Shown here one piece after another: positions 7,382-16,003 of a stretch of 64,000 bases of DNA (positions are counted from its first letter, which is position 1; every line of letters begins with the position of its first letter). The translations under genes and the position numbers were made by a program. Source of the DNA: Pseudoflavitalea sp. G-6-1-2 (GTDB lineage Bacteria > Bacteroidota > Bacteroidia > Chitinophagales > Chitinophagaceae); assembly GCF_012927185.1 (NCBI RefSeq), contig NZ_JABBGB010000001.1:2108001-2172000 (forward strand), given 5' to 3'. Below the pieces are notes generated by a model that saw only the letters and a list, made by a program, of their open reading frames with translations, searched no databases and was not told where the DNA came from.

Positions 7382-9130
7382 ATGTTATTTCTACTCAAAA
7401 TTAGTATAGGCCTTTCCGTTACATGGCTTTTTTATACGCTGTTATTGCGCAGGCTTACCTTCTATCGCTGGAACAGATTGTTTCTGCTGACCTATCCGGC
7501 CATAACATTTCTGGTACCATTGATAGATGTAAGTGATCTGTTGCATCAGCAGCAAAGAACATGGATACAGGTGATTCCTGTGCTCGACCAATACGCGTTT
7601 GGTAAGGGTACTTCCGAAACTCCTGAACCCATAACAGCCTCTACTGTAGGATGGGCCTTGCTTGCAATAGGTATACTCATAATGGCCATCAGGTTGGGCT
7701 GGCAATACTGGAGTCTCCGCAAAGCCGTGTCCGGAGCGGTTTTACTGGCAGACAACGAAGCCAGGCTCTACCATGTGAACAAACGCATCATGCCTTTTTC
7801 TTTTGGCCGCAGCATTTACCTCAACAAGGATCTTCATTCGGATGAAGAATTGCAGGATATTCTCCGGCACGAATTCATTCATGTGAAGCAGCGTCACTCG
7901 CTGGATATTTTCTGGGGCGAACTCATCTGTATACTCAACTGGTACAATCCGTTTGCATGGCTGATACGAAAGGCCATCCGTCAGAATCTGGAGTTCATAG
8001 CAGATTATCAGGTGCTGGCCAATGGAGTGGACAGAAAGCAGTATCAGTATCTGCTGCTGAAAGTAACGGGCATGACGGGGTTCCCGGTGGCTAATAATTT
8101 CAATCTTTCATCACTCAAAAAAAGAATAACCATGATGAATAAAAAAACAAGCGCCAGTGTACATCTGCTGCGCTTTGTACTGATCGTTCCTGTGCTGGCG
8201 GTAGTGCTGCTGGCATTCAGGAGCGTGGTACACCCTGCAGCTGCTAAACCATTGCAGATAATAACGGTTCAGTCAGTGGGGTTCAGTGCACCCGATACAG
8301 TTCCTGCCAAAAAGAAACTGGTGCTCAAAAAAGCCAATGAAGGTTTGCATATTTATGTAAAAGACAATAATGCAGTAGTAAAGAAAAAAGATGGCAGCGT
8401 TGAGAAGTTCGATCTGAGCAAGCCAGCAGAGAAGAAAGCATTCGAAGATAAATATGGAGCAGTGCCACCGCCTCCACCACCGCCACCAGCTCCACCAAAG
8501 GTGGTTGAATTGAAATTATCACCCGCAAATCCACCACCGCCACCACCTCCTGCAGCGCCCACTCCGCCGGACGTACCCAAAGAATTAGCTCTTTTTCTGG
8601 AAACGGAGATTCCCCAAACCAGTGCAACTATTCATTTCAATACCGACGGCAGCTCCGAAGTAATTTATACAAACGAAGCTGGCAAAAATGAAAATCAGGC
8701 ACCACCACTTTTTGTTATAGACGGAGTAATTCAACCTCCCGGCACAAAATTTCCTACCGAGCCGAAAGCAGAAGACATTGCCACGGTTTCAATTCTGAAA
8801 GGTTCAAGCGCTGCAGCTGTGTATGGTGAGGCTGGCCGCAATGGTGTTGTGGAGATAACGACTAAAGCCGCAGCAAAAACGGCATCAAAAATCACCGTGA
8901 AGGTTTCCAGAGACTCTAAAAAAGAAATGATCGACGATATCTGCAAACTGAACGCCATCATTCTGATAAACGAAAAAGAATATGACTGTGAGGAAGCCAA
9001 AGCCATTCTGAACAGCAAGGATGTAACCATTGTTTCGGTGAATGTTTTGAAAACAGCAGCCACAGTAAAAGCCAAAACCGGCAAAACTGCTGAAAATGCT
9101 ATTATGGTCACTACCAGCAGAAAGGGCTGA
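7382..9130 (+). CDS. BlaR1-like M56 metallopeptidase with TonB-plug-like C-domain
   Basis: This 582-residue membrane protein has N-terminal hydrophobic segments at about 3-22, 34-50 and 88-104. The zinc-peptidase motif HEFIH (163-167) lies in ILRHEFIHVKQRHS, and a further membrane segment spans about 262-280. The outer part contains two proline runs (about 362-372 and 384-396). It also has a segment (about 442-500: PLFVIDGV, then SILKGSSAAAVYGEAGRNGVVEI) resembling the plug motif of TonB-dependent receptors. This combination recurs in Bacteroidota M56 proteins. It is the presumed sensor-protease partner of the BlaI protein just upstream, turning an extracytoplasmic signal into repressor cleavage. 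The signal is unknown. Confidence 0.88.
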   Translation: MLFLLKISIGLSVTWLFYTLLLRRLTFYRWNRLFLLTYPAITFLVPLIDVSDLLHQQQRTWIQVIPVLDQYAFGKGTSETPEPITASTVGWALLAIGILIMAIRLGWQYWSLRKAVSGAVLLADNEARLYHVNKRIMPFSFGRSIYLNKDLHSDEELQDILRHEFIHVKQRHSLDIFWGELICILNWYNPFAWLIRKAIRQNLEFIADYQVLANGVDRKQYQYLLLKVTGMTGFPVANNFNLSSLKKRITMMNKKTSASVHLLRFVLIVPVLAVVLLAFRSVVHPAAAKPLQIITVQSVGFSAPDTVPAKKKLVLKKANEGLHIYVKDNNAVVKKKDGSVEKFDLSKPAEKKAFEDKYGAVPPPPPPPPAPPKVVELKLSPANPPPPPPPAAPTPPDVPKELALFLETEIPQTSATIHFNTDGSSEVIYTNEAGKNENQAPPLFVIDGVIQPPGTKFPTEPKAEDIATVSILKGSSAAAVYGEAGRNGVVEITTKAAAKTASKITVKVSRDSKKEMIDDICKLNAIILINEKEYDCEEAKAILNSKDVTIVSVNVLKTAATVKAKTGKTAENAIMVTTSRKG

Positions 9131-9160
9131 AAAAACGCGCCAAACCAATTGCACACTTCT

Positions 9161-9190
9161 TTGCAGCGTAAGGTTTTTGCTGTAGTTTTG
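9161..9190 (+). promoter_or_regulatory. Promoter of efp
   Basis: TTG (9161-9163) is followed by exactly 19 bases and then TAGTTTTG (9183-9190), a full match to the Bacteroidota primary-sigma promoter. The predicted transcript has a leader of roughly 38 bases before the efp ATG. Confidence 0.75.
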
Positions 9191-9231
9191 CCTCCTTTCA
9201 GAGAAGCATCATTCAAAACTTACTTAGAATT

Positions 9232-9798
9232 ATGGCAACTACATCAGATATCAGCCGCGGTATGATCATCAAGCTCGATGGCAGCTTATACACTGTGGTG
9301 GAGTTCGGTGAGAACAAGACCGCCCGCGCAGCCGCCAAGGTTTGGGCTAAATTAAAAGGTGTTGACAATACCCGCAGCATCGAAAAAACCTGGAACTCAG
9401 GCGATAGCATCCATCCTGTACGTGTTGAAAGGAAAGATTACCAATACCTCTATAAAGATGATACTGGTTATAATTTCATGGACAATGAAACTTTCGAGCA
9501 GATCGCTGTAGAAGAAAACAAGGTAGATGCTCCACAGTTTCTGAAAGAGTCTCAGGAAGTGAGCATCCTGTTCAACACAGAAACCGAGCAGCCGATGAGT
9601 GTGGAACTGCCCGACAAGATCGTTCTGAAAGTAACTTACTCAGAACCAGGCGTTAAAGGAGATACTGCAACCCGTACCCTGAAGCCTGCAACCGTTGAAA
9701 CCGGTGCTACCGTTCATGTTCCTCTGTTCGTAAACGAAGGAGAGCTGATCCGTGTGAACACCAAGACCGGAGAATATGTAGAGCGCGTAAAAGAATAA
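9232..9798 (+). CDS. efp: Translation elongation factor P, arginine-tip variant
   Basis: This 188-residue EF-P has the usual three beta-barrel domains and binds ribosomes stalled at polyproline. The N-terminus ISRGMIIKLDGSLYTVVEF aligns with the KOW-like domain. The loop that normally carries PGKG with a modified lysine here reads NKTARAAAKV, placing arginine at position 32. This is the same position as in EarP-rhamnosylated EF-Ps of Pseudomonas. Domain III ends GELIRVNTKTGEYVERVKE, the conserved family C-terminus. It is transcribed from its own promoter and followed by a terminator. No modification enzyme is found in this window, so the modification state is open. Confidence 0.95.
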   Translation: MATTSDISRGMIIKLDGSLYTVVEFGENKTARAAAKVWAKLKGVDNTRSIEKTWNSGDSIHPVRVERKDYQYLYKDDTGYNFMDNETFEQIAVEENKVDAPQFLKESQEVSILFNTETEQPMSVELPDKIVLKVTYSEPGVKGDTATRTLKPATVETGATVHVPLFVNEGELIRVNTKTGEYVERVKE

Positions 9799-9824
9799 TT
9801 TCTATAAATACCTTATTTACAGGA

Positions 9825-9848
9825 GGCCGCCTCGGTTCAGAGGTGGCC
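9825..9848 (+). terminator. Terminator of efp
   Basis: Arms GGCCGCCTC and GAGGTGGCC pair around a 6-base loop, followed by TTGTTGTTT, 26 bases after the efp stop. Confidence 0.8.
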
Positions 9849-9963
9849 TTGTTGTTTATGCAGGAAGGGGCTATTTTATGTACGATTTGGGTATTTTTAG
9901 TGCACAATCCTTATCTTAGCCGCCTGTTTTTCCGAAATAACCGTCAAAAAAAATTATTTTCAG

Positions 9964-10449
9964 ATGGATTTTAAACAAATTCAGGAGTTGATCAAGATGA
10001 TCAACAAATCCAACATCGGCGAAGTAAGCATCGAGGAGAAAGGATTCAAGCTGACCATTAAGCAGAAAGAAGAACCAGCCCAGAACGTAATTGCAGCACC
10101 CATGCAGGCCATGCCAGCTTATGCGCCGCAGCCAGGTGTAGCTCCCCAGCCGGCCGCTGTAACTTCTAGCCCGGCAGCCGCCCCCAAAGCAGAACAAGCC
10201 GCAGACAACCTCGTTACTATCAAGAGCCCAATGATCGGTACCTTCTACCGCAGCCCCGGACCCGGCAAACCTGTGTTTGTTGAAGTAGGTTCTGAAATTG
10301 CTCCAGGCAAAGTTGTATGCATCATCGAGGCAATGAAACTCTTCAATGAAATTGAAAGCGAAATATCCGGAAAGATCGTAAGGATCCTGGTTGATGACGC
10401 TACTCCTGTTGAATACGATCAGCCGTTATTCCTCGTTGAGCCAGCCTGA
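9964..10449 (+). CDS. accB: Acetyl-CoA carboxylase biotin carboxyl carrier protein
   Basis: This 161-residue BCCP subunit carries biotin between the carboxylase and carboxyltransferase steps of acetyl-CoA carboxylation, the first committed step of fatty-acid synthesis. An N-terminal helical part (1-40) is joined by an Ala/Pro-rich linker (about 41-80) to the biotinyl domain (84-159). The biotin acceptor is K125 in EAMKLF. It is 39 bases upstream of accC and surely co-transcribed with it. The start follows a run of A and T and has no clear Shine-Dalgarno sequence. Confidence 0.97.
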   Translation: MDFKQIQELIKMINKSNIGEVSIEEKGFKLTIKQKEEPAQNVIAAPMQAMPAYAPQPGVAPQPAAVTSSPAAAPKAEQAADNLVTIKSPMIGTFYRSPGPGKPVFVEVGSEIAPGKVVCIIEAMKLFNEIESEISGKIVRILVDDATPVEYDQPLFLVEPA

Positions 10450-10488
10450 TAAGGTTTATCGCTTGTCAATCATTTTCAAAAAGAATGC

Positions 10489-11826
10489 ATGTTTAAAAAG
10501 ATATTAATCGCTAATCGTGGAGAGATAGCCCTGCGGGTAATCCGTACCTGTCGGGAAATGGGAATCAAGACCGTAGCCGTTTATTCCACTGCAGATAAAG
10601 ACAGCCTTCACGTAAGGTTTGCAGATGAAGCTGTTTGTATCGGCCGCCCCGCCGGTGCCGACTCTTACCTTAACATCGCACATATCATGGCCGCTGCCGA
10701 GATCACCAATGCGGATGCCATTCACCCGGGATATGGATTCCTCGCGGAGAATGCCCGTTTTGCCGAGATCTGTGGCGAACACAATATTAAATTCATCGGA
10801 CCTACTCCTGATCAGATCCGCTCTATGGGCGATAAGATCACTGCCAAAGAAACCATGATCCGCGCAGGCGTTCCCGTGGTTCCCGGTGGAGGTGGTCTGC
10901 TCCAGAGCCTCGAAGAAGCCAAATCACTCGCCCTCGAAATCGGCTATCCCATTATCCTCAAAGCCACCGCAGGTGGTGGTGGTAAAGGGATGAGAGTTGT
11001 TTGGAAAGAAGAGGACATGGAAAGCAACTACGATACCGCCAAAATTGAAGCCGGCGCTGCTTTCAAGAATGATGGCATCTACATGGAGAAATTCGTGGAA
11101 GAGCCCCGTCACATCGAGATCCAGATCGCAGGCGACCGTTACGGAAAGGTATGTCACCTCAGCGAGCGCGACTGTTCCATTCAGCGCCGCCACCAGAAAC
11201 TGGTAGAAGAATCACCTTCTCCTTTCATGACCGAAGAACTGCGTCAGCGCATGGGCGAAGCTGCTATCAAAGCTGCTTCTGCTATCGGTTACGAAAGTGT
11301 TGGTACCATCGAGTTCCTGGTAGATAAGCATCGCAATTTCTACTTCATGGAGATGAACACACGTATCCAGGTAGAACACTGCGTTACTGAAGAGGTTACC
11401 AACTTCGATCTCATCAAAGAACAGATCAAAATAGCGATGGGCGAGGCTATCAGCGGAAAGAACTATGAGCCGCAGATGCACGCTATCGAATGCCGTATCA
11501 ATGCTGAAGATCCTTACAACGATTTCCGCCCAAGCCCAGGCCGCATCACTACGCTGCACCAGCCCGGCGGACACGGAATCCGTATCGATTCGCATGTGTA
11601 TGCGGGTTATGTGATCCCTCCTTACTACGATTCAATGATCGCCAAGATCATCGCAGTAGCACGCACCCGCGAAGAGGCCATCAATACCATGAGCCGCGCA
11701 CTGAGCGAGTATGTGATCGAAGGAGTGAAAACTACCATTCCTTTCCATCAGCAACTGATGAAGAACGAAGATTTCATCAAAGGGAATTTCAATACCAAGT
11801 TCCTGGAGACGTTCAAAATGCAATAA
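10489..11826 (+). CDS. accC: Acetyl-CoA carboxylase biotin carboxylase subunit
   Basis: This 445-residue ATP-grasp enzyme carboxylates the biotin on AccB using ATP and bicarbonate. The N-domain begins [19 protein letters not shown], the biotin carboxylase signature. The glycine-rich ATP lid AGGGGKGM lies at about residues 163-170. The catalytic [10 protein letters not shown] follows at about 287-296, and the C-terminal biotin carboxylase domain ends the protein. Length matches the family. It ends the accB-accC operon before a strong convergent terminator. Confidence 0.98.
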   Translation: MFKKILIANRGEIALRVIRTCREMGIKTVAVYSTADKDSLHVRFADEAVCIGRPAGADSYLNIAHIMAAAEITNADAIHPGYGFLAENARFAEICGEHNIKFIGPTPDQIRSMGDKITAKETMIRAGVPVVPGGGGLLQSLEEAKSLALEIGYPIILKATAGGGGKGMRVVWKEEDMESNYDTAKIEAGAAFKNDGIYMEKFVEEPRHIEIQIAGDRYGKVCHLSERDCSIQRRHQKLVEESPSPFMTEELRQRMGEAAIKAASAIGYESVGTIEFLVDKHRNFYFMEMNTRIQVEHCVTEEVTNFDLIKEQIKIAMGEAISGKNYEPQMHAIECRINAEDPYNDFRPSPGRITTLHQPGGHGIRIDSHVYAGYVIPPYYDSMIAKIIAVARTREEAINTMSRALSEYVIEGVKTTIPFHQQLMKNEDFIKGNFNTKFLETFKMQ

Positions 11827-11849
11827 ATGCTGGTTGCAGCATAAGAATA

Positions 11850-11876
11850 AAAGGGCGCACTACTGGTGCGCCCTTT
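11850..11876. terminator. Bidirectional terminator between accC and dinB-like gene
   Basis: An 11-base-pair stem, AAAGGGCGCAC with GTGCGCCCTTT, and a 5-base loop lie between two convergent genes. A and T at the stem ends provide U-rich ends in either direction. Confidence 0.8.
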
Positions 11877-11895
11877 GTCGTATATGGTTGTTGTG

Positions 11896-12378
11896 TTATC
11901 TCATGAAGAATGCCGGCGGCTCGATGCCCAATGCCCTCAGATACACATATCCCTGCCCTCTGTGATGTATTTCGTTGTCGATGAAATACAGGATGGTGGA
12001 ATACAAAACGCCTTCGTATTGCCCGAATGCTGCGTCGATATCCTGAAAACGATATGCAGGGATCTTATTCCATGTTTCTTCGATAGTCTCGGTGGTCTCA
12101 TCCCAGGCTTTCAGCAATTCATCCTTGGTTTTGTATTGCAGGTCTCTCCATTCCTGATGTTCCCAGATGCCTGTAGCTACACCTCTTACACCGGGGCCTC
12201 CCATCTTGATCATCTCTTCTGCCATCTGTGCAAACGGACGCATGCCGCCAATGGAGAATTCAAAAAGGTCCTTTTCCGGAAATGCAGCGATCACGCGACG
12301 GGTGAGCCGGCGATGTCCCTGCCATTGGTCGAGTAACTGACGGGCCGTGATTACTGGCGCTGCAAATGTCTTGGTCAT
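11896..12378 (-). CDS. DinB family protein
   Basis: This 160-residue four-helix-bundle protein of the DinB/YfiT superfamily is cytoplasmic and probably metal-binding. Histidines that could form the family triad are visible in the first helix (QGHRR, about residue 22) and near the end (EIHHRGQGYVYLRALGIEPP). That last phrase is the usual DinB ending. I chose the ATG at 12378 (MTKTFAAPV) over an upstream start 13 codons earlier, because the extra residues are polar and not family-like. Members include thiol transferases and DNA-damage-inducible proteins. The substrate here is unknown. Confidence 0.85.
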   Translation of the reverse strand: MTKTFAAPVITARQLLDQWQGHRRLTRRVIAAFPEKDLFEFSIGGMRPFAQMAEEMIKMGGPGVRGVATGIWEHQEWRDLQYKTKDELLKAWDETTETIEETWNKIPAYRFQDIDAAFGQYEGVLYSTILYFIDNEIHHRGQGYVYLRALGIEPPAFFMR

Positions 12379-12470
12379 ATGATTGTTTTTATAGTTTACC
12401 GTTGATTTGTTACACAAAGAAACAACAGTCCTGTGACAGCAGTATGTCAGCAGCCCATTACAAAATAAAA

Positions 12471-12493
12471 AAAAGCGCCGTGAAGCGCTTTTT
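12471..12493 (-). terminator. Terminator of the Spy-like gene
   Basis: Stem AAAAGCGC with GCGCTTTT lies 29 bases beyond the stop of the minus-strand gene. A long T run follows on the minus strand. Confidence 0.78.
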
Positions 12494-12521
12494 GCCAGAC
12501 CGTGATTGGTGAGTGTTCCTT

Positions 12522-12992
12522 TTATTGTTCAGATTTTTCGGGCTGTTCAGCCTTTTCTTTTTGTTCTTTCTTTTCCTGCTGCTCCTTTCTTTCCTTCCAG
12601 TGTTTCATGCCTTTGCCGTGTCTGCCATCCTTACCATCTTTCATGTGTTCCTTTCTTTTCTCTCCCCATTCCTTCATCTTTGCTTTCTGATCTGCATTGA
12701 GGATGCCTTCCATCTTTTCTTTGCGTTCTTTTCCTAATTCCATTGCTTTGGCCTTTCTGTCGGCATCGGAAATGGATTTATCGTCGCGCAGCGCCTGCAT
12801 TTTCTGCTTTGATTCTTCTTTGATGGCCTTCATTTGCTGAGCCTGTTCTTTGCTGAGGTTCAGCTCATCTTTCATCTTTGTTCTCGCCTCCGACCTGTAA
12901 TGTGAGCGGATGGTATCGCGTTTGTTATCCTGCGCATTTGCTGTAAGCTGAACGCCAATGATCACCAGCGCCAGCACAATCATTTTTTTCAT
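12522..12992 (-). CDS. Secreted Spy/CpxP-like, Lys/Glu-rich protein
   Basis: This 156-residue exported protein has a signal peptide at residues 1-20 (MKKMIVLALVIIGVQLTANA). The mature part is almost entirely charged helix, with LNLSKEQAQQMKAIKEESKQKMQAL and LNADQKAKMKEW. These resemble the paired LTxxQ motifs of Spy/CpxP periplasmic chaperones. The tail is a run of K, E and Q. I use the ATG at 12992 because the signal peptide begins there; the frame is open 18 codons further upstream. A role in envelope stress is inferred from the family and is not proven. Confidence 0.75.
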   Translation of the reverse strand: MKKMIVLALVIIGVQLTANAQDNKRDTIRSHYRSEARTKMKDELNLSKEQAQQMKAIKEESKQKMQALRDDKSISDADRKAKAMELGKERKEKMEGILNADQKAKMKEWGEKRKEHMKDGKDGRHGKGMKHWKERKEQQEKKEQKEKAEQPEKSEQ

Positions 12993-13087
12993 GTATGCTT
13001 CGATTTTTTTATGAACAATACAATGTTGTCTGCGGCCTCGGGGCACAGGTATTAGAGCATAAAAAATACAGAGGGTTTAATGAGAGA

Positions 13088-14314
13088 TCAGAATTGTTCT
13101 GCAAGCAGATCCACCTGTTCTTCAACTCCATAGAATCCAGCCAGGCGGCGGATCACCGCTTCTACCTGTGCATCGGGACAGCTTGCTCCGCTGGTGATCA
13201 GTATTTTCACCGGGCGGTTATGCGGCAGGTAATCGGTGCTGAGCAGCTCCTGTTTTGTGTGATAATTATAATGGAGAACATTGTTTTCTGTTACCAGTTT
13301 ATCATCGGAATTGATGAAGTAGGTAGGCAGTTTCAGTTCGCAAAGCTCCACGAGGTGTGTGCTGTTGGATGAGTTGTATCCGCCCACCACGATCGCCAGA
13401 TCGGCAGGGGTGTTCAGCATATGCGTAACAGCCGTTTGGTTGTCGTTGGTAGCATAACAGAGTGTATCGCGGGTATCGGCGAAACGTTCTCCGATATTGC
13501 TGCTGTTGAGGTTGTAGTGTTCGGCGATGGTTTGTTTGAGGTAATCGGCAATGGCCTGTGTGTCGGTTGCGAGCTGAGTAGTTTGATTCACTACGCCGAT
13601 CCGTTGCAGGTCTTTGGCCGCATCGAAGCCTTCGGAGAATCTTCCTGCAAATGCTTCGGAGAACCCGCTGGCAGGGCGTTCGCCGGTGATGAATTGGGCG
13701 AGTAGCTTCGCATCTTCCATATCATTCAAAATCACAGCAGGGGCAGTGTAAGCGGCATGAGAAAAAGTTGCGCGTGTTTCTTCGTGTTTTGGTTTGCCGT
13801 GGATAACAATGCTGTATCCTTTCTGTGCGATCTGTTCGCTGCGGTTCCATACCTTCTCTACAAACGGACAGGTAGTATTGTATTTTTCAGTGGGAATGCC
13901 CAGCTGATTGAGTTTTTCTTCGATGACAAGTGTGGTTCCGAATGCGGGGATGATAACAACATCGTCGGCAGTGAGCGATTCGAAGGGGATCAATTGTTTG
14001 CCGTAGGTATCCTGTAAGAATTGAACGCCTCTCGATACGAGATCGGCATTTACCTGTGGGTTGTGGATCATCTCACTGAGCAGGAAGATGCGTTTGCCGG
14101 GATTTTCTTCGATGGTTCTGAACGAGATCTCGATGGCATTCTCCACTCCGTAGCAGAACCCGAAATGGCGCGCCAAATAGATCTGTAAAGGGCCGAGGTC
14201 GAGCAGGGTGGGAGTGAAGTCTTTCTTCATTTTATCCTGCTGTTTCCGCTTGTTCTTTACGGCGCTGATCAGGGGGCTGCGGTAGATAACCGGAACGTTG
14301 AATGTTTTCATCAA
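13088..14314 (-). CDS. ispH: 4-hydroxy-3-methylbut-2-enyl diphosphate reductase
   Basis: This 408-residue iron-sulfur enzyme carries out the last step of the MEP pathway, forming IPP and DMAPP. The three cluster cysteines are C54 (FGFCYGV), C149 (NTTCPF) and C286 (DTLCYAT). The family histidines appear in SEMIHNPQVN and HGKPKHEETRA. The protein is about 90 residues longer than E. coli IspH: an N-terminal extension of about 45 residues and an insertion near 205-235. ATGs at 14314 and 14311 are both possible. A TANNTTTG element ends only 3 bases upstream, implying an almost leaderless message. M29 (14230) is a less likely alternative start. Confidence 0.95.
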   Translation of the reverse strand: MMKTFNVPVIYRSPLISAVKNKRKQQDKMKKDFTPTLLDLGPLQIYLARHFGFCYGVENAIEISFRTIEENPGKRIFLLSEMIHNPQVNADLVSRGVQFLQDTYGKQLIPFESLTADDVVIIPAFGTTLVIEEKLNQLGIPTEKYNTTCPFVEKVWNRSEQIAQKGYSIVIHGKPKHEETRATFSHAAYTAPAVILNDMEDAKLLAQFITGERPASGFSEAFAGRFSEGFDAAKDLQRIGVVNQTTQLATDTQAIADYLKQTIAEHYNLNSSNIGERFADTRDTLCYATNDNQTAVTHMLNTPADLAIVVGGYNSSNSTHLVELCELKLPTYFINSDDKLVTENNVLHYNYHTKQELLSTDYLPHNRPVKILITSGASCPDAQVEAVIRRLAGFYGVEEQVDLLAEQF

Positions 14315-14316
14315 TG

Positions 14317-14324
14317 CAAATTTA
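14317..14324 (-). promoter_or_regulatory. -7 element abutting the ispH start
   Basis: The minus strand reads TAAATTTG, matching TANNTTTG. It ends two bases before the first candidate ATG. If it is used, transcription would start at or next to the start codon. No -33 TTG is seen at 19-base spacing. Confidence 0.45.
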
Positions 14325-14471
14325 GCGATTAGGATGGTTTCTGAAACTTTAAGGTGGGGAACTTAAATGTAGTGAAGGAAGATCAGTTCCCTGGTTTGCA
14401 GCACTTCCAACATATTGTTATGAAATTGATTAAGCCTAAACATACAGCCCGATTCTGGGTTATATTCGTAT

Positions 14472-15749
14472 ATGGCTAGAAATTTCCCCCTTGCTCCCTG
14501 GCTCCATGGCAGCACAGTGTACGAAGTGAATATCAGGCAATACACGCCGGAAGGCAGTTTCAGCGCATTTGCGGCACATCTCCCTCGACTGGCTGCAATG
14601 GGTGTGAAGATACTCTGGCTCATGCCCGTAACTCCCATCAGTAAGGAGGGAAGAAAAGGAACCCTCGGCAGCTACTACGCCTGTGCAGATTACAAAGCCG
14701 TAAACCTAGAATTCGGTACCCTCGATGATCTCCGCCAGCTGGTGCAGCAGGCCCATGGGCTCGGCATGTATGTGATTATCGACTGGGTTGCCAACCATAC
14801 CGGACTCGATCATGTATGGACGCAATCGAACCCCGGATTCTACAAAAGAAATCTCTCCGGAAAATTCTACGATTCACATGGCTGGGATGATGTGATAGAT
14901 CTCAACTACTACGATGGCGCTATGCGCCTTGCCATGATCGATGCCATGCAGTTCTGGATCAGCCAATGCGATATCGATGGATTCCGCTGCGATATGGCCC
15001 ATCTCGTTCCGCGCGATTTCTGGCGTCAGGCGCGCACCGCGCTCGATCCGCTGAAACCCCTGTTCTGGCTGGCTGAAACAGAAGATCTCAACTATCTCGA
15101 TGTATTCGACAGCTGTTACTCCTGGCGCTGGATGCATGCCACAGAAGATTACTGCAAAAAAGCCACCAGTCTCAAAAATCTGATACAACTGGCAGGTACA
15201 TACGAAAATGATTTTTCCGCAACCACACTTCCGCTTTTCTTCACCAGCAACCACGACGAAAACAGCTGGAACGGAACCGATATAGAAAAATACGGCGATG
15301 CCCTGAAAGCCTTATCCGTATTCAACTTCACCTATTATGGCATCCCTCTGCTTTACAGCGGGCAGGAACTGCCCAATGAAAAACGGTTGAAATTCTTCGA
15401 CAAAGATCAGCTCGACTGGAACCAACCACTGACCATGCAGGAGTTCTACAAACAGCTGATCGGCATTCATGCTACGCATCCCGCAATACTTGCCGGCGCC
15501 AACGCAATGCCGCAATGGGTTGCTACGGATAAAGCAAATGCAGTGTTGGCTTTCGCACGCAGGTACGATAATCAGGAGTTGCTGGTGGTATTGAACCTGT
15601 CCGCCGATCCGCAACAGATTGGTTTTGCTTCCGCAGGCACCGAAGGTAATTATGCCGATCTGCTCAACGGAGGAACCAAAGAGCTGAAAGCCGCAACCGG
15701 ACTCTATCTGGAGCCATGGAACTTTTTTGTGGGAAGCAGACAGCGCTGA
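14472..15749 (+). CDS. GH13 alpha-amylase family protein (cytoplasmic)
   Basis: This 425-residue GH13 glycosidase has no signal peptide. The TIM-barrel signatures are in order: VIIDWVANHTG (region I, about 101-111), DGFRCDMAH with nucleophile D174 (region II), WLAETED with acid E202 (region III) and FTSNHDENSW with D262 (region IV). A short beta domain C ends at about residue 420. It probably hydrolyses or transfers alpha-glucans or maltodextrins inside the cell. It is divergent from ispH and alone on its strand. It differs from the second amylase at 61.6 kb, which is secreted. Exact specificity is not deducible. Confidence 0.92.
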   Translation: MARNFPLAPWLHGSTVYEVNIRQYTPEGSFSAFAAHLPRLAAMGVKILWLMPVTPISKEGRKGTLGSYYACADYKAVNLEFGTLDDLRQLVQQAHGLGMYVIIDWVANHTGLDHVWTQSNPGFYKRNLSGKFYDSHGWDDVIDLNYYDGAMRLAMIDAMQFWISQCDIDGFRCDMAHLVPRDFWRQARTALDPLKPLFWLAETEDLNYLDVFDSCYSWRWMHATEDYCKKATSLKNLIQLAGTYENDFSATTLPLFFTSNHDENSWNGTDIEKYGDALKALSVFNFTYYGIPLLYSGQELPNEKRLKFFDKDQLDWNQPLTMQEFYKQLIGIHATHPAILAGANAMPQWVATDKANAVLAFARRYDNQELLVVLNLSADPQQIGFASAGTEGNYADLLNGGTKELKAATGLYLEPWNFFVGSRQR

Positions 15750-15957
15750 TCAAGGTCAATTACCTCTATTCAAAAAAACCGCTGCTCCTTTAGCGGGACT
15801 GCCTGTTTTTCGGGGATATGTAACCGGGTCTTGAAATGTGTTATTCTACAGCCCCGGTTATGCAATCAGTTTCATGCTACATCCTTTTATTCACCGGAGA
15901 TACAACTCTTCCCGGCACATTTCATCACCCGTGTTTCGTATCCCCGGAAAACAAAAA

Positions 15958-15984
15958 AAATCCCCGGCTCATCGCCAGGGATTT
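15958..15984 (-). terminator. Terminator of the HtrA gene
   Basis: Stem AAATCCC-C-GGC with GCC-A-GGGATTT (one internal mismatch) lies 19 bases past the minus-strand stop. The A run at 15952-15960 gives a U tract in the transcript. Confidence 0.75.
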
Positions 15985-16003
15985 CATATCTGATTAAATT
16001 GAC

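Noticed and set aside
12502-12737. Phe/Ser-rich plus-strand frames opposite the Spy-like gene
   Set aside because: They are complements of a Lys/Glu-rich coding region, which always gives Phe/Ser/Leu-rich antisense frames.
15771-15797. Terminator after the cytoplasmic GH13 gene
   Set aside because: CCGCT and AGCGG can pair, but the stem is only 5 base pairs and no T run follows on the plus strand.
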